From an uncultured bacterium (GTDB taxonomy: Bacteria; Cyanobacteriota; Vampirovibrionia; Gastranaerophilales; Gastranaerophilaceae), in the NCBI GenBank assembly GCA_902783835.1, contig CACZSN010000007.1, positions 1 through 64,000 on the forward strand: a stretch of 64,000 nucleotides of DNA, given 5' to 3'. The notes below the pieces were generated by a model. That model saw only the letters and a list, made by a program, of their open reading frames with translations, was not told the DNA's origin and made no database searches. Each line of letters starts with the position of its first letter. Positions within the stretch are counted from its first letter, which is position 1. The translations under genes were made by a program, and so were the position numbers. Below are positions 17,871-27,949 of this stretch, piece after piece.

Positions 17871-19073
17871 ATGAAAAAGCATTCAGAGAAAGAAATAGCA
17901 GAATTATTAAACAGTGAACGATATCCTGAGGTGATTGAAAAATTGCGGAATGTCGTAGACACTGACCATGCAAGTTTTAATGATTACTCTGCATTTATAA
18001 TTGCAGTTTCTGAATACGGAGACAGAAAGTCCTATCCGAAAGCGTTTGATTGCTTTGTTCGTGCAAATATGGTCAGAAATGCTAATCCCGTTCTTTTGAG
18101 AACATTATATTTGAAAATCGAAAATATAATTAAATTTCTCGGATTGGCTTATTTTGATAATGCAAATTCACACAATATTCAAAAAGATTATTATTTAAGA
18201 GCAAGGTTTTTATTGTTTATAACATCGAACAAGCTCGTCGATGCCTTAAACACTATTTCTGCGTTAATTCAGGAAAAGCCTTTGCCTGCATATTATTTTC
18301 AACGCAGCAAAATTTATGTACTTCAAAAGAAATTAAAACTTGCCGTAAAAGATTTAGATACGGCAATTGAGTTTGCACCTGCGGATGCTGTTTTATATTA
18401 TCATCGAGGACTTTTAAAGCAAAGAATGAACGATATCCCGGGGGCATTGTTTGATTTTGACAGTGCGGTAAATTTTGATGCAAATAATTCGACTTATTAT
18501 TTCAAACGAGGCATTTTGTATGAAGATTTAGGTCGTTTCAAAAATGCTTTGGATGATTTCAAAAAATCGGTTCAAATTAATCCGACAAACGTACCTGCAT
18601 TTCAAGAACTTGCCTGGTGCAAGTATAATATGAAAAGCTTTAAGGAAGCGATGTATTTTGCCGATATTGCAACAAAACTTGAGCCCAATAATTCAAGTTC
18701 TCATTATGTTAAAGGTTGTATTTTTACGGCTGTCGGAATGTATAAACAGGCTCTTGATGAGCTTGAGTTTGCTGCTAAAAATGACAATCAGTCAAATAAA
18801 TCCTGGTCTGCAAGATTATGGTTCCAAACCGCTCTTGCGTCATTTTTGGATGAACAATACGACAAGGCTCAACAAGATATTACCAAAGCTATGCTTTTGA
18901 GACCGAACATTGTGGGATTTTTGGTTTTGGCGATGGATATTGAATTTTTCGGAAAGAAAGATTTTTATGCGGCAAAAGGTTACTGCCAGTCTATCTTGAA
19001 AATTGATCCCGAAAATCAACGAGCTTTGGCTGCAGAGGTTCAAATAAACGAAAAACTTACAGATGATATGTAA
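17871..19073 (+). CDS. Tetratricopeptide-repeat protein
   Basis: A 400-residue, all-helical protein with at least five TPR units between ~140 and 390: AVKDLDTAIEFAPADAVLYY, GALFDFDSAVNFDANNSTYY, NALDDFKKSVQINPTNVPAF, EAMYFADIATKLEPNNSS, and QALDELEFAAKNDN. No signal peptide, so it is probably cytoplasmic and mediates protein-protein contacts. The N-terminal ~120 residues are irregular helices. The partner is unknown. Confidence 0.85.
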   Translation: MKKHSEKEIAELLNSERYPEVIEKLRNVVDTDHASFNDYSAFIIAVSEYGDRKSYPKAFDCFVRANMVRNANPVLLRTLYLKIENIIKFLGLAYFDNANSHNIQKDYYLRARFLLFITSNKLVDALNTISALIQEKPLPAYYFQRSKIYVLQKKLKLAVKDLDTAIEFAPADAVLYYHRGLLKQRMNDIPGALFDFDSAVNFDANNSTYYFKRGILYEDLGRFKNALDDFKKSVQINPTNVPAFQELAWCKYNMKSFKEAMYFADIATKLEPNNSSSHYVKGCIFTAVGMYKQALDELEFAAKNDNQSNKSWSARLWFQTALASFLDEQYDKAQQDITKAMLLRPNIVGFLVLAMDIEFFGKKDFYAAKGYCQSILKIDPENQRALAAEVQINEKLTDDM

Positions 19074-19078
19074 GTTTT
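19052..19078 (-). terminator. Terminator embedded in the end of the TPR gene
   Basis: AAAACTTACA/TGTAAGTTTT (loop 7) overlaps the last codons and stop of the TPR gene. A T-tract follows the stem on the minus strand only, so it best serves the convergent Hsp20-like gene. Confidence 0.6.
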
Positions 19079-19102
19079 CGTAAAATTAATATATTTTTTA
19101 AT

Positions 19103-19642
19103 TTATTTTTTGAACGGGAGCGTAATAATTAACTTATTATTTTTGTGTTCTTGTGTTGCCTTTTCATCGTTGATTTTATTCGGAAACATAACGCTTTGAT
19201 AAAAGGAACTTTCACGTGTTTCGTTATCTTCATTTTTGATAACTTTTCCCGAAATTTTTACACCGTTTTCTTCAATATCGATATCGAGATTTTCGGGGTC
19301 ATTATCAAAAGCTTTGAGATTAATAGTTATAATGTATTTGTCGGATTTTGACTCAATTTTTACTGGAGCGGGTGAATTTTTTTCAACATACTTTGAGTCT
19401 TCATCAAATATTTTTTCAAATTGTTGAAAACCGACAACGAAGGGTGTAAAACCGAGTCTGTTCATATTCATGTCGATAACAACGTATACTGCACAAAAAG
19501 TTGCTAAAAACACCGCTATCAAAATACCTGCGTACTTTAAAATTTGGTTATTATTTTTAACGGGTACGGAAACTTTTATTTCTTCTTCGTTTTGGTGATT
19601 TTCCTGTTGAATATTTTGCTCATTTTGATTTTCTTCAGTCAT
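19103..19642 (-). CDS. Membrane-anchored Hsp20/alpha-crystallin-domain protein
   Basis: 179 residues: a hydrophilic Gln/Asn/Glu-rich N-terminus (~1-32), one membrane helix (~35-57, ILKYAGILIAVFLATFCAVY), a linker, then an alpha-crystallin-like beta-sandwich (~100-179) with DKYIITINLKAF, IDIEENGVKISGKV and the closing NNKLIITLPFKK. Hsp20 proteins hold unfolding clients; most are cytosolic oligomers. The single N-terminal helix would place this domain in the periplasm or fix it to the inner membrane. The IxI/V tail motif of oligomerising Hsp20s is absent. The chaperone role is inferred from the fold. Confidence 0.65.
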   Translation of the reverse strand: MTEENQNEQNIQQENHQNEEEIKVSVPVKNNNQILKYAGILIAVFLATFCAVYVVIDMNMNRLGFTPFVVGFQQFEKIFDEDSKYVEKNSPAPVKIESKSDKYIITINLKAFDNDPENLDIDIEENGVKISGKVIKNEDNETRESSFYQSVMFPNKINDEKATQEHKNNKLIITLPFKK

Positions 19643-19740
19643 AATAAACTCCTTTCAAAGTATTATTCAATAACCTTTGACAAATGCAATTATACAACAC
19701 GGCAGTGAGTTTAGCACGATTTTTAAATTTTTTATAAAAA

Positions 19741-19769
19741 AATCACATAAGAAATTAATCTTATGTGAA
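19741..19769 (-). terminator. Intrinsic terminator of the glnN-gltB-gltD operon
   Basis: CACATAAGA (19744-19752), loop AATTAA, TCTTATGTG (19759-19767), with a T-run on the minus strand. It lies just after the gltD stop. Confidence 0.85.
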
Positions 19770-19790
19770 AAAATATTAGCCGAAACAAAA

Positions 19791-21266
19791 CTAAACCATA
19801 TTTGTATATCCCATTAAGTATTTGTCAATTTCTTTAGCACATTGTCTGCCTTCTGAAATTGCCCAAACAACTAATGATTGACCTCGTCTTGCATCGCCGG
19901 CAACAAACACTTTGTCTTTGCTTGTTGCGTGAGAGTTTGAATTGATATTTCCTCTTTCGTTTATTTTCAGGTTGAATTTTTCGCCGATATAATTTTCGCA
20001 GCCTACAAAACCGGCCGCAATAAGAAGTATGTCGCACGGCATTGTTTTTTCGCTTCCGGAAATTTCGACGGGTTTCATTCTTCCTGTTTTTTCATCTTTT
20101 ACAAAATCTAAAGCAACCGTAACGATTTCTTTGATATTACCTTTTTTGTCGGAAACAACTTTTTTAACCGTTGTTTGATATATTCTCGGGTCATGACCGA
20201 AAACCGCAATAGATTCTTCGTGTCCGTAATCCACTTTGCAAACACGCGGATATTGCGGCCAAGGATTATTTTCGGCTCTTGTGTCGGGCAATTTAGGCAT
20301 CATTTCCAACTGATAAACAGACTTACAACCTTGTCTGATAGCAGTTTCAACGCAATTAACACCCGTATCACCGCCGCCGACGACAACAACATTTTTGTCC
20401 TTGGCATTAACTAAAAGTTTGTCTTTTTCGCCCATTAAATTAGCCGTAACGTCTCCGAGATAATCGACGGCAAAATAAACACCTTTTGTATCTATTCCTT
20501 CAGCGTTGAGTTTTCTCGGTTTCTTTGCTCCGCAACAAACTGCAACGGCATCATATTCTTTTAAGATGTCATCAAATTTAACATCAATACCGACATTGAC
20601 GTTAGTTTTGAAAACAACTCCTTCTTCTTTCATAAGCGAAACACGTCTGTCTACAACGGATTTATCCAATTTCATATTCGGAATTCCGTATGTGAGAAGT
20701 CCTCCGGCACGGTTTTCACGTTCGTATACCGTAACGGAATGTCCGTGTTTATTGAGTCTGTCAGCAACCGCTAATCCTGCGGGGCCACCTCCGATTACGG
20801 CAATCTTCTTGCCGCTTTTTACGGGACTTTTATGAGATTTCATCCAACCGTTTTCATATCCCGTTTCAATTATAGTTAATTCGTTTTCTTTTACGGTTAC
20901 AGGGGCATCATTAAGTCCGCAAGTGCAGGCACATTCGCAAAGTGCGGGACAAATTCTTCCCGTAAATTCAGGAAAATTATTCGTTTTTAATAACCTTGCA
21001 AGAGCTTGTTCCCAGTTTCCGCGATAAATTTCGTCATTCCACTCGGGAATAAGATTGTGCAAAGGACAACCCGTTACCATGTGGTTTAATTCCATCCCTG
21101 ATTGACAGAACGGAACTCCGCAGTTCATACATCTTGCTGCCTGCGTTTGCCTTTCGTCTTTGTCTAACGGCTCGTGAAATTCATCAAAGTTTTTAATTCT
21201 TTCCAAAGGTGACATAACAGAGTCGGTTTTTCTTTTATATTCCATAAATCCTGTAGGTTTTCCCAT
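19791..21266 (-). CDS. gltD: Glutamate synthase small subunit
   Basis: A 491-residue NADPH-GOGAT beta subunit. The N-terminal Cys clusters CMNCGVPFC and GRICPALCECACTCG bind Fe-S centres. GGGPAGLAVADRL is the FAD site and GGGDTGVNCVETAI the NADPH site. It feeds electrons to GltB, which makes two glutamates from glutamine and 2-oxoglutarate. It begins 20 bases after gltB, with GAAAGGAAA before the ATG, as the last gene of the glnN-gltB-gltD operon. Confidence 0.96.
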   Translation of the reverse strand: MGKPTGFMEYKRKTDSVMSPLERIKNFDEFHEPLDKDERQTQAARCMNCGVPFCQSGMELNHMVTGCPLHNLIPEWNDEIYRGNWEQALARLLKTNNFPEFTGRICPALCECACTCGLNDAPVTVKENELTIIETGYENGWMKSHKSPVKSGKKIAVIGGGPAGLAVADRLNKHGHSVTVYERENRAGGLLTYGIPNMKLDKSVVDRRVSLMKEEGVVFKTNVNVGIDVKFDDILKEYDAVAVCCGAKKPRKLNAEGIDTKGVYFAVDYLGDVTANLMGEKDKLLVNAKDKNVVVVGGGDTGVNCVETAIRQGCKSVYQLEMMPKLPDTRAENNPWPQYPRVCKVDYGHEESIAVFGHDPRIYQTTVKKVVSDKKGNIKEIVTVALDFVKDEKTGRMKPVEISGSEKTMPCDILLIAAGFVGCENYIGEKFNLKINERGNINSNSHATSKDKVFVAGDARRGQSLVVWAISEGRQCAKEIDKYLMGYTNMV

Positions 21267-21286
21267 TATATTTTCCTTTCAAAGAA

Positions 21287-24200
21287 TTATCTGTTTAAGT
21301 AGAACGCTTCAAGTTCAGCTTGTTCGTGTTTAATACCTTTTTCTTCAAGTCTGCTGATTGTTACCGTCATTTTTTGGTAATCATTCGGTGTAATTTTCTT
21401 GAAGTACGGCAATTTCGCATCGAAATTGTCAAGAATTTCTTTTGCAAACGGTGATTGTGTTTCCTTGTAATGAGCTTTTATAAGATTTTTGAGTTCGTTA
21501 ATATCATATTTTTCCGTAACTTCACTCATTGTAACCATTTGCTTGTTAAGTTTGAGATACAAATCGTGTTTCATATCCAAAACATAAGCGATACCGCCGC
21601 TCATGCCCGCTGCAAAGTTCTTACCGGTATTACCCAAAACGACAACACGACCGCCTGTCATGTATTCGCAACCGTGGTCGCCGCAACCTTCAACTACCGC
21701 AACAGCACCTGAATTTCTTACGCAGAAACGTTCGCCGGCTATACCGTTAATGTATGCTTGACCTTGAGTTGCACCGTATAAAGCAACGTTACCGATGATA
21801 ATGTTGTCTTTGGCTACAAATTTTGAGTTTGCATCGGGGCGAACAACCAATTTACCTCCTGATAAACCTTTTCCGAAATAATCGTTGCTGTCGCCGAAAA
21901 TTTTCAGCGTCAATCCCTTCGGAATAAATGCCCCGAAAGATTGCCCTCCGCTTCCGTTGCAATTAATTATGAATCTGTCATCCGATAAGGAATTTCCGAA
22001 TTTTTTGGTGATTTCCGCACCTAAAATCGTTCCGACAGTTCTGTTTACGCTTGAAACGTTAATAGAATGTTCAAAAGGTTTATTCTTTTTGAAATATGGT
22101 TCAAATGCAGGGATTAAATCCTTTTCATCTATTGTTTTTTCAAGTTCAAAGTTAAATATGTCTTGGGGTTTAAAGTGAGTTGAAATGCAAGCTTTTTCTC
22201 CAAATATTGATTCAAGACAAACTTTTTGTGCTCTTTCCGTAACCTGTTTTTCTCGAACCGTGATTTTATCTGTTCTTCCGACAAGTTCATCAACTGATCT
22301 AACACCCAATTTTGCCATAATTTCACGAAGTTCTTCCGCAACAAAAGTCATAAAATTCATTACGTATTCAGGTTTTCCGCAAAAACGTCCGCGAAGTTCG
22401 GGGTTTTGGGTTGCAATTCCGACAGGGCAAGTGTCGAGGTTACAAACTCTCATCATCAAACATCCCATTGAAATAAGCGGTGCTGTCGCAAAACCGAACT
22501 CTTCAGCACCTAAGATGCACGCGATTGCAACATCTCGGCCTGTCATAAGTTTTCCGTCCGTTTCAAGTCGAACTCTCGTTCTCAAATTGTTCTTTATTAA
22601 TGTTTGATGAGCTTCGGCAAGTCCCAATTCCCAAGGCAATCCTGCATTGTGGATTGAACTTTGAGGAGCTGCACCTGTTCCACCGTCATATCCTGAAATC
22701 AATACGACCTGAGCACCGGCCTTTGCAACACCCGCCGCAATTGTTCCGACACCCGCTTCAGATACTAATTTTACTGAAATTCTCGCATCTTTATTTGCAT
22801 TTTTTAAGTCGAAAATTAATTGTGCCAAATCTTCGATAGAATAAATATCGTGGTGCGGCGGCGGTGAAATTAACGATACACCGGGGGTTGAATATCTTGT
22901 TTTTGCAATCCAAGGATAAACTTTCTTTCCGGGAAGATGTCCTCCTTCTCCGGGTTTTGCACCTTGTGCCATCTTGATTTGAATTTCTTTCGCACTTACC
23001 AAATATTCACTCGTTACACCAAATCTGCCTGATGCAACCTGTTTGATTGCACTGTTCATTTCTGTTCCGAAACGTGAAGAATCTTCTCCGCCTTCACCTG
23101 AATTGGATTTTCCGCCTAATCTGTTCATCGCGATTGCCATACAGGTGTGTGCTTCTTCCGAAATTGAACCGTAAGACATAGCACCCGTTTTAAACCTTTT
23201 TACGATTTCGCTTGCAGGTTCTACTTCATCAAGCGGTATGCCTCCGTTTTCGTCAAATACAAAGTCCATTAACCCTCTTAACGTATGCGGTTTGCGTTCA
23301 TCGTCCACCATTGAACTGTATTCTTTGAATTTTTCATATGAGCCTGTATGTGTTGCTTCTCTAAGTGTAATGATGGTTTTGGGGTCATACATATGAGATT
23401 CGGTATTATCACCGTTTCTGAGTTTATGTTCGCCCATACTATCGAGTGTTGTATCAACTCCGAGTCCTAACGGGTCAAAAGCGTGATTGTGCCGCCATTC
23501 AACACCTTCATTGATTTCTTTTAAACCGATACCGTCAACCGGGCTGACAGTGTTTGTGAAATATTTATCGATAACGTCCTTGCAAATACCCACAGCCTCA
23601 AAGATTTGAGCCGATTGATAAGATTGCAAAGTCGAAATACCCATTTTTGATGCAATTTTGACAATACCTTGCAAAATGGCGTTGTTATAGTCATTGATTG
23701 CCGTATAGCACTCTTTGTTAAGCATATTTTTATTCACGAGTTCTTCGATACATTCGTGAGCCAAATACGGATGAACGGCTCTTGCTCCGTAGCCGAGTAA
23801 TGTTGCAAAGTGGTGAACATCTCTCGGTTCGGCACTTTCCAAGATAATTGAAAGAGCAGTTCTTTTCTTTGTTGCAACGAGGTATTGTTCAATTGCGGAA
23901 ACAGCGAGTAAAGACGGAACTGCAACGTGGTTTTCATCAACCCCTCTGTCCGACAAAATAAGAATATTTGCACCGTTTCTGTATGCTCTGTCGCAATCCA
24001 CAAACAATCTGTTTAAAGCTTTTTCAAGCGATGTATTTTTGTAATAAAGCAAAGAAATTGTTTCGACTTTGAAGCCTTTTGCCTTCATATTCTTGATTTT
24101 CATCAAATCAACACCTGTCAAAATCGGGTTATTGATTTGTAAAACGGTACAGTTTTCAGGCTTTTCCATAAGCAAATTACCGTCAGAACCGACGTAAACC

Positions 24201-25792
24201 GTTGTATCTGTGATAACTTTTTCTCTTAATGCATCAATCGGCGGATTTGTTACCTGTGCAAAAAGTTGTTTAAAATAACTAAACAACGGTTGATGTTTTT
24301 CTGACAAAACCGCAAGCGGAATATCCGTACCCATTGACGCAGTAGGTTCTGCACCGTTTGTTGCCATTGGTAAAATTGCATTAGAAACATCTTCGTAAGT
24401 GTATCCGAAAACTTTATAGAGTTTGTCTCTTTCCTCTTGAGAGTAGAAAGGAACTTTTTTATTCGGAATCGGTAAGTCAGCAAGTTTAATCAAATGAGAA
24501 TCAAGCCATTCACCGTACGGTTGTCTGTTTGCATAGTATTCTTTGCATTCTTCATCAGAAATTATACGCTTGTTAACCGTATCTGCAAGGAGCATTTTTC
24601 CGGGTTGCAATCGTGATTTAGTAACAATTTTTTCGGGCGGAATATCTAAAACTCCGACTTCAGATGACAAAATCAATTTATTATCAGTTGTTACATAGTA
24701 TCTTGCGGGTCTGAGACCGTTTCTGTCAAGAACCGCTCCCATAATATCTCCATCAGAGAACAAAATCGCTGCAGGTCCGTCCCACGGTTCCATCATTGTT
24801 GCATAATATCTGTAAAAATCGCGTTTTTTTCTGCTGATATTGGGGTCATTTTTCCACGGTTCAGGAATCGTTATCATTACGGCAAGCGGAAGCGGAATGC
24901 CATTCATAACAAGAAATTCGAGCATGTTGTCAAGCATAGCGGAGTCTGAGCCTGATTGTGAAATAACGGGAAGAACTTTATCCATATCAGCTTCCATATA
25001 CGGTGAATGCATCGTTTCTTCTCTTGCAAGCATTCTGTCCACATTACCGCGTATAGTGTTGATTTCACCGTTATGCAATATAAATCTGTTAGGATGAGCT
25101 CGTTGCCAACTCGGTTCCGTATTGGTTGAAAATCTTGAGTGAACCATAGCTATTGCACTTTTGAAATCTTCACTCTGCAAATCAGTGTAAAAACTTCTCA
25201 ATTGATTTACCAAAAACATACCTTTGTATACGATTGTTCTCGACGAAAACGATACTACATATGTGTTTTCGTTACTTTGTTCAAACAGTCTTCTTATTAC
25301 ATATAATTTTCGGTCAAAATCTAAACCTTGTTTTAATTTTTTGGGTCTTTTGACAAAACATTGGCAAATAAAAGGTGTCGAAGCTTGGGCTTTCATAGAC
25401 ATTACATTGGTGTTAACAGGGACATTTCGCCAGCCTAAAAATTCAACACCTTCTTTTGCACAGATGATTTCAAACATTTTTTGGGATTGTAATCTCGATA
25501 AGACATCTTGGGGAAAGAAGAACATTCCGACACCGTAATCTCTGCGGTTGCCAAGGTTTATGCCCATTTTCTTCCCTACTTTTGAGAAAAATTCGTGAGG
25601 TACTTGCAGCATTATTCCGACACCGTCACCAATTTCTCCGGTTGCATCTTTTCCTGCTCTGTGTTCAAGTTTTTCAACAATCGTCAATGCATCGTCAACT
25701 ATTGAAAAACTCGGTGTTCCGTCGAGATTGATTATTGCTCCGATACCGCAAGCATCGTGTTCAAATTTTGAATTGTATAATGTCTTATCCAT
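21287..25792 (-). CDS. gltB: Glutamate synthase large subunit
   Basis: A 1501-residue alpha subunit of GOGAT. The nucleophile Cys15 (HDACGIGAI) opens the class II glutaminase domain after a short propeptide that is normally cleaved. The central and FMN-binding synthase domains follow (GEGGEDSSRFG, VSEAGVGTIAAGVAKAGA, SGYDGGTGAAP), with the 3Fe-4S Cys cluster CNLDTCPVG. The C-terminal beta-helix domain has repeated Gly-rich turns (GNVALYGATQGQAYINGIAG). Length is normal. It starts 37 bases after glnN; the gap contains a TG-rich repeat. Confidence 0.97.
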   Translation of the reverse strand: MDKTLYNSKFEHDACGIGAIINLDGTPSFSIVDDALTIVEKLEHRAGKDATGEIGDGVGIMLQVPHEFFSKVGKKMGINLGNRRDYGVGMFFFPQDVLSRLQSQKMFEIICAKEGVEFLGWRNVPVNTNVMSMKAQASTPFICQCFVKRPKKLKQGLDFDRKLYVIRRLFEQSNENTYVVSFSSRTIVYKGMFLVNQLRSFYTDLQSEDFKSAIAMVHSRFSTNTEPSWQRAHPNRFILHNGEINTIRGNVDRMLAREETMHSPYMEADMDKVLPVISQSGSDSAMLDNMLEFLVMNGIPLPLAVMITIPEPWKNDPNISRKKRDFYRYYATMMEPWDGPAAILFSDGDIMGAVLDRNGLRPARYYVTTDNKLILSSEVGVLDIPPEKIVTKSRLQPGKMLLADTVNKRIISDEECKEYYANRQPYGEWLDSHLIKLADLPIPNKKVPFYSQEERDKLYKVFGYTYEDVSNAILPMATNGAEPTASMGTDIPLAVLSEKHQPLFSYFKQLFAQVTNPPIDALREKVITDTTVYVGSDGNLLMEKPENCTVLQINNPILTGVDLMKIKNMKAKGFKVETISLLYYKNTSLEKALNRLFVDCDRAYRNGANILILSDRGVDENHVAVPSLLAVSAIEQYLVATKKRTALSIILESAEPRDVHHFATLLGYGARAVHPYLAHECIEELVNKNMLNKECYTAINDYNNAILQGIVKIASKMGISTLQSYQSAQIFEAVGICKDVIDKYFTNTVSPVDGIGLKEINEGVEWRHNHAFDPLGLGVDTTLDSMGEHKLRNGDNTESHMYDPKTIITLREATHTGSYEKFKEYSSMVDDERKPHTLRGLMDFVFDENGGIPLDEVEPASEIVKRFKTGAMSYGSISEEAHTCMAIAMNRLGGKSNSGEGGEDSSRFGTEMNSAIKQVASGRFGVTSEYLVSAKEIQIKMAQGAKPGEGGHLPGKKVYPWIAKTRYSTPGVSLISPPPHHDIYSIEDLAQLIFDLKNANKDARISVKLVSEAGVGTIAAGVAKAGAQVVLISGYDGGTGAAPQSSIHNAGLPWELGLAEAHQTLIKNNLRTRVRLETDGKLMTGRDVAIACILGAEEFGFATAPLISMGCLMMRVCNLDTCPVGIATQNPELRGRFCGKPEYVMNFMTFVAEELREIMAKLGVRSVDELVGRTDKITVREKQVTERAQKVCLESIFGEKACISTHFKPQDIFNFELEKTIDEKDLIPAFEPYFKKNKPFEHSINVSSVNRTVGTILGAEITKKFGNSLSDDRFIINCNGSGGQSFGAFIPKGLTLKIFGDSNDYFGKGLSGGKLVVRPDANSKFVAKDNIIIGNVALYGATQGQAYINGIAGERFCVRNSGAVAVVEGCGDHGCEYMTGGRVVVLGNTGKNFAAGMSGGIAYVLDMKHDLYLKLNKQMVTMSEVTEKYDINELKNLIKAHYKETQSPFAKEILDNFDAKLPYFKKITPNDYQKMTVTISRLEEKGIKHEQAELEAFYLNR

Positions 25793-25806
25793 TGTTATTT
25801 TGCCTT

Positions 25807-25829
25807 TTATGTGTGTCTGTGTGTGTGTT
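25807..25829. repeat. TG-rich simple repeat between glnN and gltB
   Basis: TTTTATGTGTGTCTGTGTGTG fills most of the 37-base gap between the glnN stop and the gltB start. In the mRNA it is an ACACAC-rich unstructured stretch before the SD. Slippage here could vary the spacing. Confidence 0.5.
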
Positions 25830-27923
25830 CTACCTTACTCCGAAAAGAAGTTCGCCATATGAAGGATACGGCCATTTTTCTGATGATGCAATCGTTTCCA
25901 TCATATCTGATGAAATTCTGATTGCCGTCATATCGGATAAAATTGTGTTTTTGTAGTAATCGCCCATTTCCGTTACGTCTTCCGTTGATTTGATTTTTAT
26001 CAAATCTTCGTCAAGTTTGTTAACCTGTTTATACATCGCGGATACCAAACTGCTTAAGTTTGTAAGGGTTTCTTGTTCGTATGTGCAATCAATGTCTGCA
26101 CATACCGATTTCTTTGAAGAAATAGTTTCTGCAAGTTCTTTGCAGTAATCACTCATAGCAGGCAAAATATCTTTTCTTGCCATATCAAGCATTGTTAATG
26201 CTTCGATGTTGATTACTTTACAGTAATTTTCCATCATAATGTCGTATCTTGCTGACAATTCTTCTTTGCTGAAAATTCTGTGACCCGTGAACAAAAGAAC
26301 ATTCTTTGTATCCATAAGGTGTTTCAACGCATCGGGAGTTGTCTTAAGGTTTGCAAGTCCTCTTTTTTCCGCTTCTTCAACCCAAGAATTATCATATCCG
26401 TTTCCGTTGAATATAATTCTCTTATGTTTTTGAATTGTTTCTTTAATGAGGTCGTGCAATTCTGATTCAAAATCTCTTGCTTTTTCAAGTTCTTCCGCAA
26501 AATATTTCAATTCTTCCGCAACTGCAGTATTCAAAATCGTGTTTACGTCAGAAACTGATGAAGCTGAACCCAACATACGGAATTCAAATTTGTTTCCCGT
26601 AAAAGCGAACGGTGATGTTCTGTTTCTGTCTGTTGAATCTTTAGGAATTGTCGGTAATGTGTGAACACCGATTTTCATGAATTCTTTTTCTTTTGAATCG
26701 TATTGTGTTTCTTCTTCGATTGATTTCAAAATTCCGTTCAATTCATCGCCGAGGAACATTGAAACAATTGCCGGAGGTGCTTCGTTTGCACCCAATCTGT
26801 GGTCGTTACCTGCACTTGCTACTGAAATTCTGAGCAATTCTTGATATTCATCAACCGCTTTAATTACGGCACAAAGGAATAATAAGAATTGTGCGTTTTC
26901 AGAAGGTGTTTCACCGGGTTCTAACAAGTTTACACCGGTATCCGTCGAGATAGACCAGTTGTTGTGCTTACCGCTTCCGTTAACACCTGCAAACGGTTTT
27001 TCGTGCAACAAGCAAACCATACCGTGTTTTTTTGCAACTTTTTGCATAATTTCCATTGTCAATTGGTTGTGGTCAGCTGCGATGTTTGTAGTTGTAAAAA
27101 TCGGAGCTAATTCGTGTTGAGCGGGGGCAACTTCGTTGTGTTCCGTTTTGGCAAGAATTCCCAATTTCCAAAGTTCGTCATTTAATTCTTTCATAAACGC
27201 TGCAACTCTCGGTTTAATTGTACCGAAATAGTGGTCGTCAAGTTCTTGACCTTTCGGAGGTCTTGCACCAAACAAAGTTCTTCCCGTATAAATTAAATCT
27301 TTTCTCTTATCAAACAAATCCTTATCAACAAGGAAATATTCCTGTTCAGGGCCTACTGTTGTGTTGATGTGTGTAACATCTGTGTTCCCGAACAACTTCA
27401 AGATACGAAGTGCTTGTCTGTTGATAGTTTCCATTGAACGAAGCAACGGAGTTTTCTTATCCAATGATTCGCCCATGTATGAGCAAAATGCTGTCGGTAT
27501 GCAAAGAACTCCGTCTTTAATGAAAGCATAAGATGTTGCATCCCAAGCTGTATATCCTCTTGCTTCAAATGTTGCTCTCAAACCACCTGACGGGAATGAT
27601 GAAGCATCAGGTTCACCTTTAATCAATTCTTTACCGGAAAATTCCATGATGATTTTTCCGTCTGATGTCGGTGAAATAAAACTGTCGTGTTTTTCTGCCG
27701 TAATACCTGTCATTGGTTGAAACCAGTGCGTATAGTGTGTTGCACCTTTTTCGATTGCCCAATCTTTCATCGCATTGGCAACTACGTTTGCAACAGTAAT
27801 ATCAAGATGTTTGCCTTGCTTAATTGTTCTTTGCAAAGCTTTGTAAGTTTCCTTCGGAAGTCTTGCTCTCATTACGGTATCATCAAATACCATTGAGCCG
27901 AAAATTGAAGTAACTGTATCCAT
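25830..27923 (-). CDS. glnN: Glutamine synthetase type III
   Basis: 697 residues from the ATG at 27923, chosen because TTGGAGAATT lies just upstream. The longer in-frame start at 27980 would sit inside the leader hairpin. GSIII family features are FGSMVFDDTVMRARLP at the N-terminus, GPEQEYFLVD, APAQHELAPIF, NGSGKHNNWSIST, and ASAGNDHRLGANEAPPA. It makes glutamine from glutamate, ammonia and ATP. GSIII is typical of Bacteroides, some Cyanobacteria and other gut anaerobes. It is the first gene of an operon with gltB and gltD, so GS and GOGAT are made together. A second, unrelated-type GS (glnA) is divergent to it. Confidence 0.96.
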   Translation of the reverse strand: MDTVTSIFGSMVFDDTVMRARLPKETYKALQRTIKQGKHLDITVANVVANAMKDWAIEKGATHYTHWFQPMTGITAEKHDSFISPTSDGKIIMEFSGKELIKGEPDASSFPSGGLRATFEARGYTAWDATSYAFIKDGVLCIPTAFCSYMGESLDKKTPLLRSMETINRQALRILKLFGNTDVTHINTTVGPEQEYFLVDKDLFDKRKDLIYTGRTLFGARPPKGQELDDHYFGTIKPRVAAFMKELNDELWKLGILAKTEHNEVAPAQHELAPIFTTTNIAADHNQLTMEIMQKVAKKHGMVCLLHEKPFAGVNGSGKHNNWSISTDTGVNLLEPGETPSENAQFLLFLCAVIKAVDEYQELLRISVASAGNDHRLGANEAPPAIVSMFLGDELNGILKSIEEETQYDSKEKEFMKIGVHTLPTIPKDSTDRNRTSPFAFTGNKFEFRMLGSASSVSDVNTILNTAVAEELKYFAEELEKARDFESELHDLIKETIQKHKRIIFNGNGYDNSWVEEAEKRGLANLKTTPDALKHLMDTKNVLLFTGHRIFSKEELSARYDIMMENYCKVINIEALTMLDMARKDILPAMSDYCKELAETISSKKSVCADIDCTYEQETLTNLSSLVSAMYKQVNKLDEDLIKIKSTEDVTEMGDYYKNTILSDMTAIRISSDMMETIASSEKWPYPSYGELLFGVR

Positions 27924-27949
27924 TTTAATTCTCCAAATATCTTTTCCAC

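Noticed and set aside
22185-22607. 140-residue plus-strand reading frame inside gltB
   Set aside because: It is the antisense of a highly conserved coding region, without an SD or recognisable domain; similar shadows opposite ppd, clpP operon genes and the autotransporter were left out for the same reason.
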